Source of the DNA: Rhodovastum atsumiense
GTDB taxonomy: Bacteria; Pseudomonadota; Alphaproteobacteria; Acetobacterales; Acetobacteraceae
Length of the DNA: 64,000 bases
Direction: 5' to 3'
Assembly (NCBI RefSeq): GCF_937425535.1
Contig: NZ_OW485602.1
Coordinates: 62,001 to 126,000, forward strand
The translations under genes and the position numbers were made by a program. This document shows positions 31,501 through 40,586 of this stretch, in pieces. Positions within the stretch are counted from its first letter, which is position 1; each line of letters starts with the position of its first letter. Under the pieces are notes generated by a model. That model saw only the letters and a program-made list of their open reading frames with translations. It was not told where the DNA came from and did not search any database.

Positions 31501-33660
31501 ACTGGTTATGTTGGTAAAGGCGGCATCGGTAACCGCGCCGTTGTCCGATATGGCGAGGGTATCGTTGCCGGTACCGCCTGCGACGGTATCAGCACTGGTC
31601 AGTTGTGTACTGGTGAAGTTGAAGGTGTCGTCTCCAGCGCCGCCAGCGTAGTTGGACTTTTCGGTGCCGGCCGTCAGTACATCGTTGCCGGCGCCGCCGG
31701 TCACGTTGATCGTGGCGGTGCTGCTTTCATTGGAAGTGAAGGTCAGGGCTGCGCTGCTGTTCGTCAGGGCAGTGGCATTTACCGTCAGGGTGCCGGTGTT
31801 GTCGGTCACCATCGCATTATTGGTGGTGATCTTGATTCCCTGGGTCGGCGTGGCGGAAGCGACCACGTTGATGGTCTCGAAGCCACTGACACTGCCGCCG
31901 AAGGCTGCGCCTGTTGCGTCGCCATCAGCAGTCAGGCTGAGCGCGTCGGTCGATCCGGTGCCGCCCTTGAGGGTATCATTGGCGGTGATCGATGCGGCGG
32001 CTGCTGCAACCGTCAGAGCGGCCGTGGATGCCGAGCCATCGACGTTGTCGTCACCAGTGCCGATGTTCACCGTCAGGGCATTGGTGAAGCCGGAACCCAC
32101 GGTGATCGCGTCAGCGCCGGTGCCGCTGCCGGTGACGGTCGTGAGACCAGACGCGTTCGCCAGGGCTCCGAGCGTCAGACTAAGAGCAGTGTTTGCGGTG
32201 CTCGTTGTGAACGTCTCGACGCTGGTCACGTTGGTGAACACAGAATCGGCGACAGCTCCAGCGTCTGTCATGGCGAGGGTATCGTTGCCGGTACCGCCCG
32301 CGATGGTGTCGGCGCTGGTCAGCGCAGCGTTCGCGAACTTGAAGGTATCGTTTCCGTCACCACCAGCAAGCTTATCGGCGCCAGTTCCAGCGGTAATGAC
32401 GTCGGTACCGTTTCCTGCCGTGATTGCTACGCCAGATGTAACGGCACTTGCGTTGATGGTGGCATTGCCTGAATAGGAGCTGGCATTGACGGAGGTTGGC
32501 GATCCTACCAATGTAAGACCCAGATTGGCCGCGTCACCACCTACCGTTACGCTCGTTTGACCAATTGCTGTTGTGTTCAGTGTCAGGTTACTGTCAACCC
32601 CGCTGGCAGTCAGGGTTATGGCTTCCAAGGTGTTAGTGCCGGCTGTTTTGGTCAGTGTGAGAGTGCCGGTGTCTCCATTGACCGTGATGGCAGCAACATC
32701 AGCACTAGATGACAAGGATGCATTTGTATAATTTAATGTTGTTGTTGCGCTGGAATTGTTTATATAAAATGCAGCAGCGGCATTGCCTATATTTTGGAAT
32801 GTTACATTATTGGCAAGACTGCTCTCGTTAACCAGTGTGGTGTAGCCACTACTGTTGGAGAGATCGAGAGTTGTCGTGCTGGCAGTAGATGTAATTTCAA
32901 TTCTTTCGATGCCCGATAAAGTTGGGCGAACCGTCACTGAACTCAGCGTGGCGGTCAGGGTATCGTTTCCGCTGCCACCGCTGAGCGAATCGCTTGAATT
33001 GAGCGAATTAGCCGTCGAACCATCAAACCGGTCGTCACCGGCACCACCGGTAAAGTTATTAATTCCGGTCGTGAGCGTAAAGGTCTGCCCGGCTACTGTG
33101 GCGCTAGTGTATAATGTGGTTCCATAGGCACTCGTAGTGCCTTGCCCAACTGTATTAAGGAAAGTGTTAACAGCCGGGGTGACACGTGCCACGGCTTCAG
33201 GGGAGACCGCGAACGCATACTGGATCTGCGCCGGGCTAAGTCCGGAATTCAGCCAGCCTGTCAGGCCCGCCGTATCCGGCGAACGGCCAAGTACAGTCTG
33301 ATACAGAGCTGTCAGGAAGGCCTGATTAACTGTACTTGGATTACCATAATACGCTCGACCTTCAGCCGAGCCCGCGATGGCTGCTGCGATTTGCTGGAGC
33401 GGCATGGTTCTTGCAGCAGCAACCCAGTTGGTCAGACCTGCCTGATCTGGCGCCCGGCCTAGTTCCGCCTGATAAATTTGAATGATAGGGGAAACGGTAT
33501 TTTGCGCCTCAGGTGAGGTGACGAATGCATTGCGTACCTGATCGAGTGTCAGGGCGCCACTATTGACTACAGCGACCCAGTTCGCGATTTCGCTGGGGGA
33601 CCCGGTGCGGGCAAGAATGTTCGTGTAGTAACTAGCGATGGTATCAGCAGTTGTCGCCAT
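28573..33660 (-). CDS. Giant repeat protein with DUF4214 and RTX-like repeats (putative surface protein)
   Basis: A 1695-residue protein, acidic and rich in T, S, G, A and N. The N-terminus has three DUF4214-like units (residues 1-150; YTNILARTGSPSEIANWV, YQAELGRAPDQAGLTNWV, YQTVLGRSPDTAGLTGWL). Next come four tandem units of about 239 residues with GGxGNDT motifs. Near residues 1290-1360 is an RTX block (LTGGLGNDTLTGNAGADTLT), which binds calcium in type I-secreted proteins. The C-terminus is GYTLLKGVSTLAAGDFV. There is no N-terminal signal peptide, which fits type I secretion, but no hlyBD-like genes are near. ATG 33660 has AAGGG upstream; an earlier ATG (33696) lacks homology. Confidence 0.85.
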   Translation of the reverse strand: MATTADTIASYYTNILARTGSPSEIANWVAVVNSGALTLDQVRNAFVTSPEAQNTVSPIIQIYQAELGRAPDQAGLTNWVAAARTMPLQQIAAAIAGSAEGRAYYGNPSTVNQAFLTALYQTVLGRSPDTAGLTGWLNSGLSPAQIQYAFAVSPEAVARVTPAVNTFLNTVGQGTTSAYGTTLYTSATVAGQTFTLTTGINNFTGGAGDDRFDGSTANSLNSSDSLSGGSGNDTLTATLSSVTVRPTLSGIERIEITSTASTTTLDLSNSSGYTTLVNESSLANNVTFQNIGNAAAAFYINNSSATTTLNYTNASLSSSADVAAITVNGDTGTLTLTKTAGTNTLEAITLTASGVDSNLTLNTTAIGQTSVTVGGDAANLGLTLVGSPTSVNASSYSGNATINASAVTSGVAITAGNGTDVITAGTGADKLAGGDGNDTFKFANAALTSADTIAGGTGNDTLAMTDAGAVADSVFTNVTSVETFTTSTANTALSLTLGALANASGLTTVTGSGTGADAITVGSGFTNALTVNIGTGDDNVDGSASTAALTVAAAAASITANDTLKGGTGSTDALSLTADGDATGAAFGGSVSGFETINVVASATPTQGIKITTNNAMVTDNTGTLTVNATALTNSSAALTFTSNESSTATINVTGGAGNDVLTAGTEKSNYAGGAGDDTFNFTSTQLTSADTVAGGTGNDTLAISDNGAVTDAAFTNITSVEKLTQSTTNTDLSLTLGALANASGLTTITGNGTGANVITVGSGFTNALTVNIGTGADNVDGSASAAALTVAAAAGSIAASDTLKGGTGSTDVISLTADAGTATFGSSVSGFETIKVVASATPTQGLTIATNNAMVTDNTGTLTVNATALTNSSAALTFTSNENSTATINVTGGAGNDVLTAGTEKSNYVGGAGDDTFNFTSTQLTSADTVAGGTGNDTLAISDTGAVADAAFTNITSVEKLTQSGSNNLLNVTLGALANAAGLTTITGNGTGADVITVGSGFTNALTVNIGTGNDSVDGSASAAALTVAAAAASITASDTLKGGTGSADVISLTADTGTATFGGNVSGFETINVVASATPTQGLTISLNDAMLAEAGTLTVNASALTNSSAALTLSSGEATGQTNTLVVTGGAGNDSITGGTEKSNFSGGSGDDTFIFANANLTSSDTVAGGSGNDTLAVTTAAVIADAVFTGVTSVETLKQNTSATVLSVTLGALANASGLTTVTGSDTANDVITVGAGFTNALTVNLGTGADSVDGSASAATLTVAAAAASITSADTLKGGTGSADVLSLTADNNATGAAFGSNVSGFETINVVKNSNNTIKITTNDAMVAASGSLNVNAATLTGGTATLTFDGSAETTTTATVSVTGGEGNDSLTGGASMDSLTGGLGNDTLTGNAGADTLTGGTGSDLFVYNSVSDSNGASGTDSVTDFTSGTDKFQFALDYSSQVSGVTVNATRVSAGVAGITAAQTALSGERGQYIYDTTNSKLYVNVNNDNLITTQDYAVGVNPAATAANTIADGDLNFSITGGSGADTIVAGGGNDTITAGTGADSMTGGSGADTFVTGIAGQSVAASTTSLSATITNNDTLTFGNGVDIISDFVTGTDKIDVTNAGASPTDLISATAATALNNGTTYSMLGTYDSTTKIFTVNSAASGANVATLVVVGNGGFTAANTTGYTLLKGVSTLAAGDFV
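29460..32340 (-). repeat. Four tandem ~717-bp coding repeats
   Basis: Corresponding points such as ATCGTTGCCGGTACCGCC recur at about 32281, 31561, 30847 and (diverged) 30130, giving spacings of 720, 714 and 717 bases. Each unit encodes about 239 residues. The second and third units are nearly identical over long stretches, pointing to recent duplication or gene conversion. Copy number probably varies by recombination. Confidence 0.85.
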
Positions 33661-34392
33661 TGTTTCGACCCTTGCACTCGCCCTGACCTGGGGCATCGGA
33701 CGGATAGGTTGGACGTATGTTCCAGCTAAGTAGAGATTCGGGAGTTATCTGGCAGCTAGTCACTGCCCCTACGGAATCCAAAGCGCAGTGCTGGATGCGG
33801 CATGTTTGTCTTGGCGCGCGAGATGTGCCTTGGCATAATATTACACAATCCGCACATTTTAACTTGATAGAAGTATAGCGTTAGGCTGGCGCAGATATAT
33901 TCCACCGAACTGGATCACAGTAAAGATAATTTGTCGCGAAATATAGTTATGTACAATAAAACAATATTTTTAAGATGTGCATATGGTCTAGCAATTTAGA
34001 CGAAATGAATCATTATCTATTTCTATATAGCGAGTATTTTATTTTTGGTTGTTTTTAGTAAAAATTTACTAATTCGCCTCGATGCCTTAAGATAGCCTAC
34101 TGCTGCGGCATGCCTGATGTTCATTGCTCGTGAATGAAATTTGGCACAGTCCTGGAAATACAGCTTTGCAGATCCATGCATTTTTACATGGAGACGGGCT
34201 GCAAAGCAGCGGCGTATCCTCGGCCCCGGTCACGCTGCAGCGGAGTCCGGCGCGGCGTGCGGTCAGATCCGTCGCCGTGGAACTGGTCAGTTCATCGCGA
34301 AGAAGCCGTCGGCCGCCAGGGCGGGCCATACGCCGTGTCCGGAAGCCAAGCCCCCGTACAATTCCCGACCGGCGCGGCCAGCCCGAGGCCCC
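33661..34392. other. AT-rich intergenic region upstream of the giant repeat-protein gene
   Basis: A 732-base gap. 33830-34100 is strikingly AT-rich compared with the flanking GC-rich DNA and is the likely promoter region of the leftward giant gene. 34140-34392 is GC-rich but shows no supported coding frame. No terminator was recognised for the upstream FkbM gene. Confidence 0.5.
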
Positions 34393-35598
34393 CTACACGC
34401 CGCCCCGGCGCAGCAGCCGGCTGAAATACACGGTGTCGCGGAGTGGGGCGGTGATCCGCCAGCACGTGGAAGTGTAGACGGCCGCCAACTCGGCACGTGA
34501 GCGGGCATGCGCAGCCTGCTCCAGGCCCAGCCTGGCCTCGGTGCCGGCATGGACGGCCTGCGCGTCGGCGAGCGCCGTCCGGGTCTGGGCGTGGGCCGCC
34601 CTTTCGGCGGACAGTTCCGTGCGGGTCCGGGCATGAACCACTTGCTCGGCGGACAACTCCGTGCGGGCCCGGGCAAGGGCCGCCCGTTCGACGGACAGCT
34701 CCGTGCGGGTCCGGGTGAGGGCCGTCTGCTGGGCGGACACCTCCGCGCGGGTCCTGGCATGGGCCGCCTCCTCGGCGGCACAGGCCGATAGCGCGTGGCC
34801 ATGCGCGGCCTGCTCGGTGGCCAGCGCCGCTGCAAGCTCGGCCTCCCGCCGCGCCCACGCATCCCGTGCCTGGGCCAGCTCCTCCGTCAATGCTGCCGCG
34901 CGGGCGTGTTCGGCGTCACTGCCGCGCACCTCCCTGGCCAGGCGGAAATGATCCAGCACGCTCGCGGGCGCGCTCAGGCGCGGCAGCAACTGGTCCGCAT
35001 CCTCGTCCCGGCAATAGAAGCGGTTCAGGCCGTCGAACAGACCGAAGCGGTAGCCTGCCTCCAGCAGCCGCGGTTCCCAGTCCGCATGGGTCGGCCGTCC
35101 CTCGGCGTCGACGGCCTCGACCAGGATGATCCTCGGGCGGACCTGCTTCCAGTCGGCGGAGGCAATCACCACGGCCTCCGACCCTTCGACGTCGATCTTC
35201 AGGAAGTCCACGCCGGAGTCCGGGACGTAGCTGGCGAACACATGGCCAAGGGGAAGCTGCGGAACCTCTTCCGCCGGGGCGGCCGAGCGGGTCGCGGCAA
35301 TGTCCGCCCTGAGCGTACCATGGCCGCGGGTGGCCGTCGGGAAGAAGCCGGCACGCCCGAACTCCGGCCCGATGGCCGCATGCAGGTTGACGTCCCGGGG
35401 TCGCGCGGCGACGAGGGCCGCATGCAGGCGCGCGTCGGGCTCGATGTTCACGCCATGCCAGCCCTGCATGGAGAAGTGGTGCGTGACACTGTCCTCCAGG
35501 GGATCGCACGCGCCGACATCGACGTAGAAGCCGGTCTCACGATCGGCGAAGACGCGCCTCAGCACCACATCCTCGTAGTTCTGCGCGTAAGACAGCAT
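34393..35598 (-). CDS. FkbM family methyltransferase with C-terminal coiled coil
   Basis: A 401-residue protein. The N-terminal FkbM methyltransferase begins MLSYAQNYEDVVLRRVF. Its SAM motif is GFYVDVGACDPLEDSVTHHF, and VDFLKIDVEGSEAVVIASAD is the FkbM signature. Residues about 235-370 form a long coiled coil of near-repeats (ARTRTELSAEQ, ARARTELSAE). The C-terminus has STCWRITAPLR, a motif shared with two other methyltransferases in this cluster. ATG 35598 is chosen; a GTG four codons upstream is possible. It lies 104 bases downstream of the giant glycosyltransferase, probably in one operon. Confidence 0.85.
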   Translation of the reverse strand: MLSYAQNYEDVVLRRVFADRETGFYVDVGACDPLEDSVTHHFSMQGWHGVNIEPDARLHAALVAARPRDVNLHAAIGPEFGRAGFFPTATRGHGTLRADIAATRSAAPAEEVPQLPLGHVFASYVPDSGVDFLKIDVEGSEAVVIASADWKQVRPRIILVEAVDAEGRPTHADWEPRLLEAGYRFGLFDGLNRFYCRDEDADQLLPRLSAPASVLDHFRLAREVRGSDAEHARAAALTEELAQARDAWARREAELAAALATEQAAHGHALSACAAEEAAHARTRAEVSAQQTALTRTRTELSVERAALARARTELSAEQVVHARTRTELSAERAAHAQTRTALADAQAVHAGTEARLGLEQAAHARSRAELAAVYTSTCWRITAPLRDTVYFSRLLRRGGV

Positions 35599-35702
35599 GA
35601 ATGGCAGCACCCATCCGCCTCCGGTCATGTGGTCCGCATCACGATGGACCGGCGCATGTGGATCCGTTCCCGCGCCGGCCGCCAGACCCTGGCAGGCACC
35701 GC

Positions 35703-38700
35703 TCAGAGCTCGACGATGCTGCGACGACTCTGCGTCGCGGCCGCGGGATGGGGCGCGTCGCCTTCTCCCATGCGCAGGAGCCCGGCAATCCCGTAGGCCT
35801 CGAACAACTGCTCGGGCGGCATGGCGTCGGCGACCACGCGCCCGGCAGCCCACGCCTCGGCATAGGCCCGGCAGACCCCTTGCAGATGGCGCGTGCGGAA
35901 TTCAGGCAGGTGCTTGCACCTTTCGATCAGGCGTGCCAGCGAGAAGTTCACCCGGATGGCATCCTCCGCCTCGAAATAGGCGGCCCGTACCCAGAGTTCT
36001 GCTTCCACCAGATGCTGCAGCCGGTAGCGGTCGAGCCGGGCGGGATCGATGCCGCGCCGCTCGGCCTCCTCGAACAGGTCGGGCATGCGCTCCAGGTGCC
36101 ACAGCAAGGCCCAGCGCAGCCATGAGACATTCATGTTCACCACCACGGCTGGTTCGCCGACCCACCATGCCGGCCGGTCCTGCAGGGCCGCCAACGCATA
36201 GACGGATGAGGGCACGCAGGTCGCAAGCGAGCTGAACGGGCTGCCGCGTGTATCCAGTTGGTAGGCGCGCAGCGCATGATCGCGGCGGAACGCACACGCA
36301 TAGATGGCGGTGAAAAGGTTCTCATTCAGGCCCGCCACGTCCCGCAGCGCCGCCACGCGCCGGTTGGCGCCGCCGGCCCCGATCGGCGTTGCGGCCGCGA
36401 TGATCTCTTCCGCGTCGGCCAGTTGCTCCGGGGCGTCGAAGTGGGTGTATGCGTAGTTCATGTAGGCCATCTCGACTTCGGGATGGGCGGCCAGACCCTC
36501 CAGCACATTCTCCATCGCGCCGGTCAACAGCAGGTCGTCGTCTCCGAGAAGCCAGACGAACGCGCCACGGGAATGGCGCGCGGTCGCACCCAGATTGCCC
36601 AGCATGCCGACATTGACCGCATTGCGGTGCGCGGCAAAGCCGGCTTCACCCCGGAAGGCGGCGACCACATCCGGCGTGTCGTCCGTGGAGGCGTTGTCGC
36701 AGACAACGACTTCGACCACGTCTCGCCACGGTCGCGTGGCCTCCAGCAGCCGGGGTAGGCTGTGCCGGAGCCAGGGCGCCCGGTTGTAGGTGGTGATGGC
36801 ACAGGTGAGCAGCGGCCGATGCCGGGCAATGGCCGGCAGTGGCCAGCCTGGCGGGCTGCCGATGCGGGCAAGGGCGCAGAGGACATCGTCGGCATATTCG
36901 TCCCAGTTGCGGATCGGCCGCTGCAGGGCGCCACGGCCGAGCGCTTCCAGCAAACCGGGTTCACACGCGAGACGCAGCAAGCCGGCGAGGATTGCTTCCT
37001 CATTGAGCATGTCAACGCCGAGCGTACCTGGTCCCGCTGCCACCTCGGCCATCGCCGAACCGCTGTGACAGAGGCAGGGGCGTCCATGCCAGAGGCTTTC
37101 CAGCACCGGCAGGCCAAAGCCTTCCTCCCAGGAGGCAAACACCGTGGCATCACTGCTGGCATAGAACTGCATCAATTCCGCGTCGGATACATGGCCGACA
37201 AGCGCGACCGAGGCGGTGTTCGCCAGAGCCTCAATCTCGGAATTCAGATCCTCATAAGCGACCTTCTGTCCCACAAGCGTGAGATGGATCTGGCGCTTAC
37301 TGTGTGCCTGCGCCATTGCCAGGGCACGCAGCAGGCGAGGATAGTTCTTGCGCGGCTCCCAGGTGCCAACCGCGAGGAGCTTTAATGGCTCGCCCGGCGT
37401 CCGTGTGCTGGCCGCAGTCGTGGCGCGCGGGATACTCCCGACATCGCCTGCGAGCGGGCACGGAATGAGCGGGGGCAGGCGCATGTCCGAACCGACCATG
37501 TAACGGGCCAGGTCGGCAGCCGCTGTCCACGAAATTGGCAAGGCGACATCGACAAAATGAAAGGTTTTCCAAAAAGCGCGCATATTGGCGAGCGATTCGG
37601 ATGAATAGATTTCCGGCATTTTGTGCGGAATCATGTCGTAGAAAATGGCCGCGACACGCATCCCGAGCGACCGGCCAAGCTCGGCAACGTTCGATCCCGG
37701 CGGGACGACCGGAACCGTGATTTCCGGCAGCAGCAGCCACTCGCCAGCCAGGTCTTCCGCCAGTGCCTGCGACCCGGCAGCGATCGGTCCGTTCCAGCGG
37801 GCCAGGTGCTCCGCCTGGTCCGGCGAGATATGCACCATGCGTTTCGTGGCCTCGTCCCAGGTCACCGGGACGACCTCCACGCCGCGCCGTTCCAGGGCGG
37901 CCGCCAGCAGACGGGTGACGCGCTGCACCCCGGTATTGAAGGGCTGCGTGACCGTCAGTCCGACCCAGTAGTACACGCGGCGCGGTACCTGCAATGATCC
38001 GGCGGCGGCAGTGCGCGCGCGGTCGGCGGCGATGGCGGCCAGCGCGGCGGCGCCGTGCCCGACCCGCATGCGCGAGCGCAGCATCGCGGTCTTCGGCAAT
38101 TCACGCAGTGCTGCCGCCAACGCGGCGCTGCGTGCCAGCTCGTCGGGGAACAGTGCCACATCCGCCGCGGCCAGCAGCGCCGGCGCGGTCGCCGCCTCGG
38201 CCTCGAGCGCCACCTTCAGTCCCAGGGTCCGTGCGATGGCGATGATCATCGCGGCCTCCTGTGGGGTGGACGCCGCGCCTTCCGGCAGGATTGCCCAGTC
38301 GCCTTGCAGATATCCCGCGCCGGGCTGCGGTTGTTCGGCTTCCCCGAAGTGCCCGGGCAACAGGGATTGCGAGTCCGGGCGCCAATGCAGGTGCCGGATC
38401 CGGGTACCAGAATCGACCAGGGCGTCATATGCCGCCGCCCTCTCTTGCGGGCCTTCGATAACGACGAGACGGTCGAGCGCCGGGGCGGTGCAGAGAGCCC
38501 GCGCCACCGCTTCGCCATAGTCGACCCATCGCCGCAGTTCGCGATGGCAGGCGTGCATCGTCAGCCGCGCCCGCAAGTCCGCATCCTCCGCCAGCCGCTC
38601 GAAGCCCTCTTCGATTGCCGCGGGATCGCGCGCATCCACCATGAAGCAGCCACCGTCCGCGGCGATTTCCGCGACCGATCCATGATCCGAGCAGAGACAA

Positions 38701-39641
38701 GGTTTGCCAAGCCACAGGCTTTCGGCCACCGGCAAGCCATATCCTTCCATCAAGGAAAGGAAAACCGTGGCGTGGCATTGCTCCATCAGGCTGCGCATCT
38801 CGGCATCGGGCAGGAAGCCATGCAGCCGAATGCGCGTTTCATGCGCTGCGATGTCGTGTACGTCGACGGCCACGGCCGGATGGATGGCACCTACCAGGTC
38901 GAAACGGAGATCAAGGTCGCCGCGCCTGGCACACAGGCGAGCAAAGGCCCTCATGGCGTTCAGCTGATTCTTGCGCGGCTCGAGGGTGCCAAGCGACAGG
39001 AAGCGTACGGGCGATGCGGCCGGTGTGGCCGGCACCGTCACACGCGGCACCCTGGTCATTTCCGCCGGCAGCGGCAACGGCAGCACACGTGGCAGGCGGG
39101 CAGAATCGAAGTCATGTTCGTCCCACCAGCGCTGCAGATCCTGCGCCGCGGCAGCGGAAATCGCCAGCACCAGATCCGTGCCGGCAAGCGCGCGTGCATA
39201 GCGCGCATGGTCCCCTGCCAGCGATTCATAGCCGGCGTGCCGCAAGGGGATCAGGTCATAGAATATCGCGGCACAGCGCAACCCATGATAGCGGGCATAA
39301 TCGAACGCGACCACTGGATTGGGCGAGACGTCGCCGGCCACGTGCGGGACTTCCGGCAGCAGCAACCACGCACCATCCAGCCGGTCGTGATCCGCGGCGG
39401 CCAGATGGATTGGCTCTTCTTCTTCCGGGCCTGCTGCCAGGGTCGGGCCGCCGAACTGCGCGAGCCCTTCGACCTGGGAGCGTCCGGCATGCACGATTGC
39501 CTCGCGTTCGTTGCACCAACAAACTGGCACGATCTCGCAGCCGCGCTGCAGCAGGGCGTCAGCAAGGCCGCGCACGACCCGTTGCACGCCCGTGTTGCCG
39601 TCATAGCCACCGGTATGATGGATCCAATAATACACGCGCAT
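35703..39641 (-). CDS. Tri-modular glycosyltransferase (GT4-GT4-GT2)
   Basis: A 1312-residue enzyme. Module 1 (about 1-400) starts VYYWIHHTGGYDGNTGVQRV and has donor block MEGYGLPVAESLWLGKPCLC. Module 2 (about 550-930) repeats the opening as VYYWVGLTVTQPFNTGVQRV and has WEEGFGLPVLESLWHGRPCL. Module 3 (about 960-1270) is a GT2 with LTCAITTYNRAPWLRHSLPR, VVVCDNASTDDTPDVV and the metal-binding FVWLLGDDDLLL. Both GT4 modules keep the two donor-site glutamates. Three active sites in one chain suggest assembly of a short oligosaccharide. The ATG overlaps the stop of the upstream DUF4214 gene by one base (TAATG). Confidence 0.9.
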   Translation of the reverse strand: MRVYYWIHHTGGYDGNTGVQRVVRGLADALLQRGCEIVPVCWCNEREAIVHAGRSQVEGLAQFGGPTLAAGPEEEEPIHLAAADHDRLDGAWLLLPEVPHVAGDVSPNPVVAFDYARYHGLRCAAIFYDLIPLRHAGYESLAGDHARYARALAGTDLVLAISAAAAQDLQRWWDEHDFDSARLPRVLPLPLPAEMTRVPRVTVPATPAASPVRFLSLGTLEPRKNQLNAMRAFARLCARRGDLDLRFDLVGAIHPAVAVDVHDIAAHETRIRLHGFLPDAEMRSLMEQCHATVFLSLMEGYGLPVAESLWLGKPCLCSDHGSVAEIAADGGCFMVDARDPAAIEEGFERLAEDADLRARLTMHACHRELRRWVDYGEAVARALCTAPALDRLVVIEGPQERAAAYDALVDSGTRIRHLHWRPDSQSLLPGHFGEAEQPQPGAGYLQGDWAILPEGAASTPQEAAMIIAIARTLGLKVALEAEAATAPALLAAADVALFPDELARSAALAAALRELPKTAMLRSRMRVGHGAAALAAIAADRARTAAAGSLQVPRRVYYWVGLTVTQPFNTGVQRVTRLLAAALERRGVEVVPVTWDEATKRMVHISPDQAEHLARWNGPIAAGSQALAEDLAGEWLLLPEITVPVVPPGSNVAELGRSLGMRVAAIFYDMIPHKMPEIYSSESLANMRAFWKTFHFVDVALPISWTAAADLARYMVGSDMRLPPLIPCPLAGDVGSIPRATTAASTRTPGEPLKLLAVGTWEPRKNYPRLLRALAMAQAHSKRQIHLTLVGQKVAYEDLNSEIEALANTASVALVGHVSDAELMQFYASSDATVFASWEEGFGLPVLESLWHGRPCLCHSGSAMAEVAAGPGTLGVDMLNEEAILAGLLRLACEPGLLEALGRGALQRPIRNWDEYADDVLCALARIGSPPGWPLPAIARHRPLLTCAITTYNRAPWLRHSLPRLLEATRPWRDVVEVVVCDNASTDDTPDVVAAFRGEAGFAAHRNAVNVGMLGNLGATARHSRGAFVWLLGDDDLLLTGAMENVLEGLAAHPEVEMAYMNYAYTHFDAPEQLADAEEIIAAATPIGAGGANRRVAALRDVAGLNENLFTAIYACAFRRDHALRAYQLDTRGSPFSSLATCVPSSVYALAALQDRPAWWVGEPAVVVNMNVSWLRWALLWHLERMPDLFEEAERRGIDPARLDRYRLQHLVEAELWVRAAYFEAEDAIRVNFSLARLIERCKHLPEFRTRHLQGVCRAYAEAWAAGRVVADAMPPEQLFEAYGIAGLLRMGEGDAPHPAAATQSRRSIVEL

Positions 39642-40303
39642 TATCGTGACCGCTCGCCCTTCAATCGTTGCAGCTCCTCCCTCAGGTCCGCGAGCTCTCG
39701 CCGCATCCGTCCAACCCGCAACAGGCCCGTTGCCAACTCAAGGATCGAGCCGATCAGTGGAAGAGCAAAGATCAGTTCGATGCTGCGCCGTACGGCACGC
39801 CATAGCCGTACAATGGCGCCATCGCGGCGATTGAACAGAACGTGCAACGTATATCCCACGCCGCGGATCCGGGTCGCGCGATCGATCTGCCGGGCGAACC
39901 ACACCAGGACCGGAAGCAGCACGCCCGTCAGGTGCAGGGGGGCTGTCCGCCGGCCTTCCGGGGAGAGCGCCACACGCAGGATGATTTCCATGCGTGTCAT
40001 GCCCAGTCGCAGTTCCCGGATTCGCCGCGCCGCTTCAGTCTCGGCTGGCGTGCGCCCGAGCAGGGCCAGATGCACGGCCTGGACGAAATCGGCGTTGGTA
40101 CCCCTGCCGAAGTCGACCATCCGCCAGCCTTCATGCGCAACCGGAACGGACGGGCTTTCGGCAGGGGAGACCGACGGAGATGACCGTAGCGATGCGCCGG
40201 CTGCACGTGTCTGCCGGATCCGCCGGCAACGTTCCAGGATTTCCAGGGCGGGCAGGCCGGTTACCTCACGAACCGGATCGTCCGCGGCGGTCCCGGCGCT
40301 CAT
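39641..40303 (-). CDS. DUF4214 domain protein, possibly membrane-associated
   Basis: A 220-residue protein of unknown function. Residues about 70-120 form a DUF4214-like unit (DFVQAVHLALLGRTPAETEA, then RMEIILRVALSPEGR). A hydrophobic stretch lies near 124-136 (LTGVLLPVLVWFA) and another near 174-192 (IELIFALPLIGSILELATGL). The C-terminus is a charged coiled coil (RRELADLREELQRLKGE). It is translationally coupled to the following tri-modular glycosyltransferase, so it may anchor or position that enzyme (inference). Confidence 0.65.
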   Translation of the reverse strand: MSAGTAADDPVREVTGLPALEILERCRRIRQTRAAGASLRSSPSVSPAESPSVPVAHEGWRMVDFGRGTNADFVQAVHLALLGRTPAETEAARRIRELRLGMTRMEIILRVALSPEGRRTAPLHLTGVLLPVLVWFARQIDRATRIRGVGYTLHVLFNRRDGAIVRLWRAVRRSIELIFALPLIGSILELATGLLRVGRMRRELADLREELQRLKGERSR

Positions 40304-40586
40304 GGGTGGTCTCGCGCCGGCTTTCGCGGTCGGCTTTGCCTGGGGTGCCGTGCCACGGTGCGGACATGTCGGAGAACGCGCTGTGTCATGATCAATGTGC
40401 GATCCAACCGTGCGGTCGCAAACAGGTGTCCCGAGGCGAGAACCAGGCGGCTCTTCTGCGCCTGTTGGGCGTTGTCGTCGGTTTCGGAAGATTCAATGGC
40501 CACGGGGATGCGAGTACGCGGCAGCACGCCCGCCCTGTTGACGGGGGCAATCATGGATCAGGCGCACCTCCGGCGGCGGCACTCCG

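Noticed and set aside
29460-32340. 717-bp repeats as a CRISPR or satellite array
   Set aside because: The units are coding, in frame, and carry GGxGNDT motifs.
29311-32472. Plus-strand repetitive frames opposite the giant repeat protein
   Set aside because: They mirror the 717-bp repeats of the real gene; the minus strand has DUF4214 and GGxGNDT motifs.
40300-40554. 84-codon minus-strand frame filling the gap before the DUF4214 gene
   Set aside because: Well placed (four-base overlap), but arginine/histidine-rich with no recognisable features, so not called as a gene.
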